From the NCBI GenBank assembly GCA_937880335.1, contig CALFLJ010000080.1, forward strand, positions 1-8,363: a stretch of 8,363 nucleotides of DNA, in the 5' to 3' direction. Shown here piece by piece: positions 1 through 4,850 of the stretch. The notes below the pieces were generated by a model that was not told the DNA's origin, did no database searches, and was given only the letters and a program-made list of their open reading frames with translations. Position 1 is the first letter of the stretch; each line of letters begins with the position of its first letter. The position numbers and the translations under genes are program-made. This stretch comes from an uncultured Succinatimonas sp. GTDB taxonomy: Bacteria; Pseudomonadota; Gammaproteobacteria; Enterobacterales; Succinivibrionaceae.

Positions 1-442
1 TCCAAGGTAAACCTGACGATGCTAAGGCTGCAGATGAGGCGATAATAGAAATAATATCGGTTGGGATTTCAGGGTTTGCGGACATTACAGTCACAACAAC
101 CTGAACCTCATTAACGAAAGCATCTGGGAAGAGTGGACGTAAAGGACGATCAATAAGACGAGATATTAAGGTCTCACCTTCAGTTGCACGTCCCTCACGG
201 CGGAAAAATGAAACAGGAATCTTACCTGCAGCGTATGAACGCTCTTGATAGTTTACAGTTAACGGGAAGAAATCACGACCTGCCACTTCTTCACGACGAT
301 TACAAACAACAGTAGCAAAGACGGTAGTATCGTCCATGCTTGCCATAACGGCTGAATCAGCCTGACGACCTATGGCACCGGTTTCTAAAGTAATAGTATG
401 ACGACCGTATTTAAAGGTGTGCACGGTAGGCTTTAAATTCAT
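1..442 (-). CDS. pnp: Polynucleotide phosphorylase, N-terminal part
   Basis: This is the first 147 codons of a gene that runs off the left edge. The family is a trimeric 3'-5' exoribonuclease that degrades RNA by phosphorolysis and works in the RNA degradosome. The translation matches the first RNase PH domain of gammaproteobacterial PNPase: MNLKPTVHTFKYGRHT at the start, SMDDTTVFATVV (35-46), DFFPLTVNYQERSYAAGKIP (57-76), FFRREGR (79-85) and LISRLIDRPLRPLFP (92-106). The ATG at 440-442 is preceded by GGAG at 450-453 with seven bases between, so the start is well supported. It lies 98 bases downstream of rpsO on the same strand, the usual rpsO-pnp order. One oddity is valine at residue 77, where the family normally has glycine (IPG). 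Catalytic residues lie in the missing C-terminal part. Confidence 0.97.
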   Translation of the reverse strand, partial: MNLKPTVHTFKYGRHTITLETGAIGRQADSAVMASMDDTTVFATVVCNRREEVAGRDFFPLTVNYQERSYAAGKIPVSFFRREGRATEGETLISRLIDRPLRPLFPDAFVNEVQVVVTVMSANPEIPTDIISIIASSAALASSGLPW

Positions 443-457
443 TAAAAATCTCCATTT

Positions 458-490
458 AGATCCGTCTATATCTTTCCTCTTAACGGATCC
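458..490 (-). promoter_or_regulatory. Hairpin in the pnp leader
   Basis: GATCCGT (459-465) and ACGGATC (483-489) form a perfect 7-bp inverted repeat, extended by one G-U pair at 458/490, with a purine-rich 17-base loop containing AGAGGA on the mRNA strand. It sits immediately upstream of the pnp ribosome binding site. In E. coli the pnp leader hairpin is cut by RNase III and then used by PNPase to repress itself. The position here suggests a similar role, but the stem is short for an RNase III substrate. Confidence 0.4.
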
Positions 491-493
491 TAC

Positions 494-525
494 AAAAAAG
501 TTGGGCGGCTTATTTTAAGCCGCCC
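494..525 (-). terminator. Intrinsic terminator between rpsO and pnp
   Basis: On the minus strand GGGCGGCTTA and TAAGCCGCCC (503-525) form a 10-bp stem with a 3-base loop, followed after AAC by six T residues (494-499). It lies just after the rpsO stop. In E. coli a terminator at this place is leaky, so that pnp is partly read from the rpsO promoter. No strong separate pnp promoter is visible in the remaining spacer, so read-through is likely here too. Confidence 0.85.
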
Positions 526-540
526 GAGCCAGACGCTGGA

Positions 541-810
541 TTAGCGACGGAGCTTTAACTTCTCGATAATGGCAGTGTAACGAGCCAAATCAGAGGCTTT
601 CAGATAGTCAAGCATCTTACGGCGCTGAGCAACTAAGCGCAACAAACCGCGACGGCTGTGATGGTCTTTCTTGTGGGTCTCAAAGTGCGGCTGCAAATCA
701 GTAATTCTTGCAGTTAATAATGCAATCTGAACCTCAGGGTAACCAGTATCCTTTTCATTACGACCAAAATCAGCGATGATCTTTGCTTTCTGTTCTACAG
801 TTAAAGACAT
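541..810 (-). CDS. rpsO: 30S ribosomal protein S15
   Basis: An 89-residue protein, the usual length for S15, which binds the central domain of 16S rRNA early in small-subunit assembly and contacts the 50S subunit. It aligns along its whole length with E. coli S15: MSLTVEQKAKII at the start, the tract HKKDHHSRRGLLRLVAQRR (46-64) and MLDYLK (66-71), ending in the family's LRR. The frame stays open upstream to 843, but the start at 808-810 is chosen because it gives the conserved MSL beginning and has AAAGGAG (820-826) nine bases before it. The mRNA leader of about 66 bases contains a candidate autoregulatory pseudoknot. It is followed by a terminator hairpin and then pnp. Confidence 0.98.
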   Translation of the reverse strand: MSLTVEQKAKIIADFGRNEKDTGYPEVQIALLTARITDLQPHFETHKKDHHSRRGLLRLVAQRRKMLDYLKASDLARYTAIIEKLKLRR

Positions 811-823
811 TTCTAAATGCTCC

Positions 824-876
824 TTTGTGATGGACAATAACAAGCCCTCAGACCGATCACAAACTCAGTTAAGGGC
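824..876 (-). promoter_or_regulatory. Candidate S15 autoregulatory pseudoknot in the rpsO leader
   Basis: Two crossing helices are visible on the mRNA strand. Helix 1 pairs GCCCT (876-872) with AGGGC (848-844). Helix 2 pairs TTTGTGAT (863-856), which lies in the loop of helix 1, with ATCACAAA (831-824), whose last bases run into the GGAG Shine-Dalgarno. Because the 3' arm of helix 2 abuts or covers the ribosome binding site, folding would affect initiation. S15 of E. coli represses its own synthesis through a pseudoknot in this leader. The pairing is seen directly; S15 binding is inferred. Confidence 0.55.
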
Positions 877-882
877 GTGCAA

Positions 883-911
883 ATTCTACCACAAAGACAA
901 TAATCTTTCGA
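883..911 (-). promoter_or_regulatory. Promoter of rpsO (sigma-70 type)
   Basis: A -10 element TAGAAT (888-883, minus strand) and a -35-like TCGAAA (911-906) are separated by 17 bases. The start would fall near 876-878, which places the first helix of the leader structure at the very 5' end of the transcript. The -35 matches the consensus at four of six positions. Confidence 0.6.
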
Positions 912-1308
912 GAAAAATCTAAGACAAATTTAATATGTTAATTTTGTACTAAAAATTCCGATTAAATCTTAGAGTTTAGATAAAAGATTAAATAGCATTT
1001 TTCTGTCACAAGTTCAGCAGAAGGTTCGGTTAAAACACGCTATTAATATATAGCACGAAATAGATTTTTTGTTTTTATACTCTTGAGATTTTAATAATTA
1101 CTTAATCAAGATCTCAAAATTTAATAAAAATACATATAAACAAGGCTTAAGTTATAGACTTTAAGAGTTTTAGATTGACTTCCTCAACTTAATAAATCTA
1201 GAAAAGAACTCAATAAGACACCTTAGTACAAACATTTTTTCTGATATAAAACAAAAGCGATAAATATTCATTTATCCCCCTAAAAAGTTTTATTCCTGTA
1301 AATTTTGA

Positions 1309-1527
1309 TATGGATTTTTCATTTTGTACCTTTTATTTGGGGACTTGGTTATCTTCATCATGTTAAAGATACTGGTGATTGGCTAATTTATCCTTCTAGC
1401 CATGTTTTTACTTTTATTTTTATGGATCTTTTTATGTTTTTTATTCAAGGGGCTTACGATATATTTGATTTTGCCACCTATTGGATATTTCATTAAGATT
1501 TGTAACTACTTAGAGCATCGCAAGTAA
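1309..1527 (+). pseudogene. Possible decayed small membrane-protein gene
   Basis: One plus-strand frame reads about 72 codons from 1309 to the TAA at 1525-1527, broken only by a TAA at 1384-1386. After that stop, an ATG at 1402 opens 41 codons that begin MFLLLFLWIFLCFLF, continue with GLTIYLILPPIGYFIKI, and end in the polar tail NYLEHRK. That is the shape of one or two membrane segments followed by a charged tail. No ribosome binding site is visible before the ATGs at 1360 or 1402. A second frame (TTG at 1305 to 1496) is also open and hydrophobic, as expected of T-rich DNA, so the coding claim is weak. I do not recognise a family. It could equally be non-coding. Confidence 0.22.
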
Positions 1528-1531
1528 AACG

Positions 1532-1585
1532 CATCAAGGTACGAGTTTTTCAGGGTACATTTTTTTTACTAATCAATGTACATTT
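1532..1585 (-). repeat. Three imperfect GTAC repeats, possibly an insertion-sequence end
   Basis: On the minus strand three related units occur: ATGTACATTGAT (1583-1572), ATGTACCCTGA (1560-1550) and CGTACCTTGATG (1543-1532). The first two also form an inverted repeat, GTACATT (1555-1561) with AATGTAC (1575-1581). Several direct copies of a short GTAC-bearing motif near a terminus are a known trait of IS21-family ends. No transposase remnant was recognised next to it, so this is a suggestion only. Confidence 0.3.
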
Positions 1586-1716
1586 AGCAGTGTCCCCTAA
1601 TGGTAAGCTTTACACGAACGTATAAAAATAATATGAAACGTTAAGAAAAACTAAATATTTGATAAATAGAAGATTTATTATTAATAAGATGGGATAAATT
1701 GAAACGTTTTGGACAT

Positions 1717-1740
1717 AAAAAAACCACCCTAAAAGATGGC
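1717..1740 (-). terminator. Intrinsic terminator of ssrA
   Basis: On the minus strand CCATCT (1739-1734) pairs with GGGTGG (1729-1724) around a 4-base loop, with one G-U pair, followed directly by seven T residues (1723-1717). It begins only four bases after the tmRNA CCA end, so the primary transcript needs only short 3' trimming. Confidence 0.8.
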
Positions 1741-1743
1741 TCA

Positions 1744-2105
1744 TGGTGGAGGTGGAGGGATTCGAACCCTCGTCCCAAAAGAATTCATCGTCGGCGCTAC
1801 ATGTTTAGGCAATCCTTAATCTTAACACCTGCTGCGGACAGCCACGCCACAAAGTGTCCAGTCTGATGAATTCTTTAAAACTTCCACCTCAGACGGGGCT
1901 TCCGTTCGATCTAGTGAAAACCGACCCCGATACGACTAAGCGTCACTAGAAAGGCTTAGAATCGAGGGCTCTGAACAGGTTTTTAAGCTGCTAAAGCGTA
2001 GGTTTCGTCGTTTGCGACTATTTTTATGCGACTTTTTTACGAGGCTCCGCACCTCGACATGCTCCTAGGAATCCATGCTTCTGGTCGAAACCAAAAATCA
2101 CCCCC
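1744..2105 (-). ncRNA. ssrA: Transfer-messenger RNA (tmRNA)
   Basis: A one-piece tmRNA of 362 nt, nearly the E. coli length. It acts first as a tRNA charged with alanine and then as an mRNA, releasing ribosomes stalled on broken messages and tagging the product for proteolysis, together with SmpB. The 5' GGGGGTG pairs with CACCTCC before the 3' ACCA, giving a 7-bp acceptor stem with one G-U pair. The T-arm GAGGGTTCGAATCCCTC is present just before it. The 5' half shows the conserved TTTCGAC of the tRNA-like domain, and the segment preceding the tag (AAAAATAGTC before GCA) matches E. coli. The CCA end is encoded. The tag reading frame is listed separately. It has its own promoter and terminator, and smpB lies 2 kb away on the same strand. 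Confidence 0.98.
1983..2015 (-). other. tmRNA tag reading frame (ANDETYALAA)
   Basis: The resume codon GCA (2015-2013) follows ATAGTC and the frame reads ANDETYALAA before a single TAA (1985-1983). E. coli has asparagine where this tag has threonine at position 5, and its stop is UAAUAA rather than one UAA. The C-terminal ALAA recognised by ClpXP and the N-terminal AND region bound by SspB are intact. Confidence 0.95.
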
Positions 2106-2115
2106 AGGTCGAGTT

Positions 2116-2143
2116 ATTATATATTTAAAAAAAAAGAATACAA
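2116..2143 (-). promoter_or_regulatory. Promoter of ssrA (sigma-70 type)
   Basis: A perfect -10 TATAAT (2121-2116, minus strand) stands 10 bases before the mature tmRNA 5' end. The best -35 is TTGTAT (2143-2138) with a 16-base spacer of T-rich DNA. A start a few bases before 2105 would leave a short 5' extension for RNase P to remove. Confidence 0.7.
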
Positions 2144-2218
2144 GAATAAGCGCAAAATATTCTCAATTATAAGATTAGGTTAACATTTTAAGAAATAATT
2201 TTTGTTGCGTAAAATATT

Positions 2219-2227
2219 TGTTATAAT
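2219..2227 (+). promoter_or_regulatory. Promoter of the SulP transporter gene, extended -10
   Basis: TGT followed by TATAAT (2222-2227) is an extended -10 element. No good -35 lies at 16-18 bases, which is common for extended -10 promoters. The start near 2234 would give a leader of about 125 bases before the ATG at 2359. Confidence 0.55.
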
Positions 2228-2233
2228 TCGACC

Positions 2234-2358
2234 TGATTTGTGCCTGGCCACTTGTTACTCATCTGACCGACATAACTACCTTTTAAACCCCCTGTTCCAT
2301 TTAGAACTACATAAGATGAGCGGTTCCTTGTATAAGGCGCCGTCGGATAATTTTTTTT
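2234..2358 (+). promoter_or_regulatory. Structured leader of the SulP transporter gene
   Basis: CTCATCT (2258-2264) and AGATGAG (2314-2320) form a perfect 7-bp stem enclosing a small hairpin, GTTC (2294-2297) with GAAC (2304-2307). Next to it CGGTTCCTT (2321-2329) folds on AAGGCGCCG (2334-2342) with one mismatch, and eight T residues (2351-2358) lead straight into the ATG. Competing pairings exist: GACCG (2265-2269) with CGGTT (2321-2325), and CCGAC (2267-2271) with GTCGG (2342-2346). No Shine-Dalgarno is seen at normal distance. The layout suggests a regulated leader, but no known riboswitch is recognised. Confidence 0.3.
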
Positions 2359-4062
2359 ATGAAAAACTCCAACCCTTTTATTCCGGCACTATTTACTTGC
2401 CTTAAAGAAGGTTATAACTTTGGCAAGTTCCGTGCAGATGTAATTGCCGGTGTTACCGTTGCAATTGTGGCTCTCCCTTTAGCTATGGCTATGGCTGTTG
2501 CCTCTGGAGCCTCCCCAGATAAAGGCTTAGTTACAGCTGTTGTAGCAGGCTTCTTTATCTCCTTTTTAGGAGGTTCACGAGTTCAAATTGGCGGACCTAC
2601 TGGTGCATTCGTAGTTGTTATATTTGATATTATTGACCGCTTTGGATTTGACGGTTTGGTCATAGCTTCTATTATGGCTGGTATTATTCTAGTTATATCA
2701 GGCTATGCAAAGCTTGGAAAACTTATTAAATTTATTCCCTATCCGGTAATCACAGGCTTTACTTCTGGTATTGCAGTAATTATTGCCTCATCCCAGGTAA
2801 AAGATTTTCTAGGACTTACCGTAGAAAATGTTCCTGCTGATTTCTTAGGTAAATGGGCTTGTTATCTAAGCCACTTAAATGAAACCTCTATTTTTGCAGT
2901 AGGTTTAGGTGTTTTAGGTTTTGGCATAATTGCAATCTGTAAAAAAATATCGCCACAAATTCCGGCTTACCTGGTATCTATCGTTGCTGTATCTTTAATT
3001 TCATGGGGCTTTGCGTTACCAGTAGATACAATTGGATCTAAATTCCCTGAGTTGCCTTCTGGACTTCCACTACCAACCTGGCCACAAATTTCTATAGATA
3101 CCATAAGAGAATTAATTCCTTCAGCATGTACCATTGCTTTCCTGGCAGGTATTGAAGCTTTACTCTCAGCTGTAGTTGCTGACGGTATGATAGGTCACAA
3201 GCACTCATTAAATCAGGAACTCGTAGGTCAGGGTGTTGCTAACATTGCATCTGGAATATTTGGAGGCCTTCCTGCTACAGGAGCAATTGCTCGTACTGCA
3301 ACAAATGTGAAAGCCGGAGGTCGCACTCCTGTTGCTGGTATTGCCCATGCCTTATTTTTATTGGTATTCCTCTACACTGCTATGGATATACTAGCCTTCA
3401 TTCCAATGGCGGCATTAGCAGCTGTATTATTCATGGTTTCATGGGGCATGAGTGATGTTAAACACTTTATACAAATAGCAAAGATCTCACCTTCAGATAG
3501 AACCATTTTATTTTTAACTTTTGCTCTTACTGTCTTAGTAGATCTTACAGTAGCAATCGGTGTGGGCGTAACATTCGCATCCTTACTATTTATGCGCCAT
3601 ATGTCGCGCTCTATGGAAATTCGACGTCATAATAATATCTCAGAATATGAGCGTCAGGACGGGTATGATCCTGCCGATGATGACTTAGATATTCCAGAAG
3701 ACGTAATTGTATTGCAAATTAATGGACCTCTATTCTTTGGCGTGGCATCTGAATTTTGCGACAAACTCAAATCTTTAGAGAAAATGCCTCGCATCCTTAT
3801 TTTACGCATGCGCTTTATGCCTTACCTAGATGCATCAGGTGAAAGCTCAATTGAAAATATTATAAATGTATGTAAAGAACACCACACCTTTGTGATATTC
3901 TCAGCTATTCGCTCTCAACCTCGTACCATTTTAGAAAAGGCAGGAATTCACAAAAACCTTGATGGAGCTTTAGCCAAAGACTTTGAGCATGCTTTAAAAA
4001 TGGCAAAAGACAAGTTAAAAGATCCTGAATTTTTAAAACAACACACAGATCCTTTAATTTAA
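2359..4062 (+). CDS. SulP-family transporter with C-terminal STAS domain
   Basis: A 567-residue inner-membrane transporter of the SulP (SLC26) family, close in size to E. coli DauA (YchM). Members move sulfate, bicarbonate or C4-dicarboxylates; the substrate cannot be read from sequence. The membrane part (about 25-415) is rich in hydrophobic helices and contains the family segments GVTVAIVALPLAMAMAVASG (31-50), QIGGPTGAF (76-84), GFTSGIAVIIA (133-143) and GGLPATGAIARTATNVKAGG (302-321). The STAS domain (about 445-555) has LQINGPLFFG and MRFMPYLDASG (484-494). The ATG at 2359 is the only plausible start in frame, since a stop lies at 2317-2319 with no ATG, GTG or TTG between. It lacks an evident Shine-Dalgarno and is preceded by eight T residues. 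The gene is monocistronic and oriented oppositely to ssrA and smpB. Confidence 0.93.
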   Translation: MKNSNPFIPALFTCLKEGYNFGKFRADVIAGVTVAIVALPLAMAMAVASGASPDKGLVTAVVAGFFISFLGGSRVQIGGPTGAFVVVIFDIIDRFGFDGLVIASIMAGIILVISGYAKLGKLIKFIPYPVITGFTSGIAVIIASSQVKDFLGLTVENVPADFLGKWACYLSHLNETSIFAVGLGVLGFGIIAICKKISPQIPAYLVSIVAVSLISWGFALPVDTIGSKFPELPSGLPLPTWPQISIDTIRELIPSACTIAFLAGIEALLSAVVADGMIGHKHSLNQELVGQGVANIASGIFGGLPATGAIARTATNVKAGGRTPVAGIAHALFLLVFLYTAMDILAFIPMAALAAVLFMVSWGMSDVKHFIQIAKISPSDRTILFLTFALTVLVDLTVAIGVGVTFASLLFMRHMSRSMEIRRHNNISEYERQDGYDPADDDLDIPEDVIVLQINGPLFFGVASEFCDKLKSLEKMPRILILRMRFMPYLDASGESSIENIINVCKEHHTFVIFSAIRSQPRTILEKAGIHKNLDGALAKDFEHALKMAKDKLKDPEFLKQHTDPLI

Positions 4063-4071
4063 ACAATAACT

Positions 4072-4108
4072 AAAAAAAGAGGAGGGATATTCTTATACGC
4101 CCTCCTCT
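4072..4108 (-). terminator. Intrinsic terminator of smpB, perhaps shared with the SulP gene
   Basis: AGAGGAGGG (4078-4086) and CCCTCCTCT (4100-4108) form a 9-bp stem with a 13-base loop. On the minus strand it is followed by a run of T residues (4077-4072), a typical terminator for smpB. On the plus strand only TAAAAATAATCTTT follows, so termination of the transporter mRNA would be weaker. Confidence 0.85.
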
Positions 4109-4146
4109 AAAAATAATCTTTACTTAAGCAAAGTATATTTAATACC

Positions 4147-4629
4147 TTAAGCTCTAAAGTTCTTTTTCATAATGCGCTCTTTATCACGAGCCCATTGCTG
4201 ATCTTTTAAAGTATTACGCTTGTCATGATCTTGCTTACCTCGTGCAGTAGCAATCTCAAGCTTAGCCCACGATCCTTTCCAATACATTTTTAAAGGAATT
4301 ATGGTATAGCCTGAACGTTGTACTTTACCAATTAAGCGAGATATTTCTTTTTTATTCAGTAATAACTTGCGGGTTCTTGTAGGATCACTTACAACAAAGG
4401 CGCATGAAGTTTTGAGTGGGGTGATTTGTGAACCTAATAAAATCACCTCACCATCTTTACAAGTAACATAAGCATCACTCAAATTACATTTTCCAGCTCT
4501 TAGGGATTTAACTTCCCACCCCTGTAACTCAAGTCCAGCCTCGAAACGATCTTCTATAAAGTACTCAAAACTCGCCTTACGGTTGACCGCAATGGTATTA
4601 CTGTCTTTTTTCGGTTTTTTAGCCGCCAT
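4147..4629 (-). CDS. smpB: SsrA-binding protein SmpB
   Basis: A 160-residue protein, the same length as E. coli SmpB. It binds the tRNA-like domain of tmRNA, delivers it to stalled ribosomes, and places its C-terminal tail in the empty mRNA channel. Family motifs are NTIAVNRKASFEYFIED (11-27), GLELQGWEVKSLRAGK (32-47), SDAYV (51-55), DPTRTRKLLL (82-91) and GKQDHDKR (131-138), followed by the basic tail with W146 and KERIMKKNFRA. The frame is open upstream to 4692, but the ATG at 4627-4629 is chosen because MAAKKPKK matches the family N-terminus and GGGGAG (4636-4641) is correctly spaced. Its partner RNA is encoded 2 kb to the left on the same strand. Confidence 0.97.
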   Translation of the reverse strand: MAAKKPKKDSNTIAVNRKASFEYFIEDRFEAGLELQGWEVKSLRAGKCNLSDAYVTCKDGEVILLGSQITPLKTSCAFVVSDPTRTRKLLLNKKEISRLIGKVQRSGYTIIPLKMYWKGSWAKLEIATARGKQDHDKRNTLKDQQWARDKERIMKKNFRA

Positions 4630-4698
4630 AGCAGACTCCCCATTAATTCTTTGAAACCGTAATCTAGAAATATTTAGATAATTCTGAAACAATGTGTA

Positions 4699-4727
4699 AT
4701 TATAGAAAATTTTTAAACAAAAGTCCG
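4699..4727 (-). promoter_or_regulatory. Promoter of smpB (sigma-70 type)
   Basis: A perfect -10 TATAAT (4704-4699, minus strand) with a weak -35 CGGACT (4727-4722), which shares only the central GAC of the consensus, at a 17-base spacing. The leader would be about 60 bases. Confidence 0.55.
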
Positions 4728-4795
4728 ATTTTTGCCAAACAACGCATAATAAGAGTTAAAAAATAGATAAAATCATAATTAGTATATTCGTAGGA

Positions 4796-4801
4796 TATAA
4801 T
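4796..4801 (+). promoter_or_regulatory. -10 element upstream of the chemoreceptor gene
   Basis: A perfect TATAAT lies 49 bases before the chemoreceptor start. The -35 region is poor (TCATAA at 17 bases) and I see no flagellar sigma-28 element (TAAA and CCGATAA). The assignment is tentative. Confidence 0.4.
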
Positions 4802-4850
4802 CTTAGTTGTAAAGGGACAGAAACTACAAAAAAAATAAAAAGGTTTAGTT

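Larger units (their letters stand above)
912..1716. other. Long AT-rich intergenic region without a convincing gene
   Basis: About 800 bases separate rpsO from ssrA. The part up to about 1300 is very AT-rich with stops in the frames I read and no recognisable gene; it has one modest inverted repeat, TTGAGAT (1083-1089) with ATCTCAA (1111-1117). From about 1305 to 1527 the plus strand is T-rich and partly open in two frames. From 1532 to 1585 there is a cluster of GTAC-containing repeats. The rest, up to the ssrA terminator, shows nothing I can name. Confidence 0.6.

Noticed and set aside
541..843. Longer S15 form starting at 843 (11 extra residues)
   Set aside because: The extra residues cover the Shine-Dalgarno and pseudoknot arm, and the start at 810 matches the family N-terminus exactly.
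1083..1117. Inverted repeat TTGAGAT/ATCTCAA as a terminator
   Set aside because: The loop is 21 bases long and no T-run follows on either strand; there is no gene for it to end.
1305..1496. 63-codon frame from a TTG start
   Set aside because: No ribosome binding site, a weak start codon, T-rich DNA that makes any frame hydrophobic, and no recognisable family. Noted under the possible pseudogene instead.
1744..1775. Integration site (att) at the ssrA 3' end
   Set aside because: ssrA 3' ends are common island targets, but I find no second copy of the 3' sequence in 900-1740 and no integrase gene.
2202..2405. 67-codon frame overlapping the SulP start, and its internal ATG at 2316
   Set aside because: The TTG start lies upstream of the SulP -10, and neither start has a Shine-Dalgarno. 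The frame runs out of phase into the transporter gene.
4147..4692. Longer SmpB form with 21 extra N-terminal residues
   Set aside because: The upstream part spans the leader next to the promoter, and GGGGAG plus the MAAKKPKK start fit SmpB at 4629.
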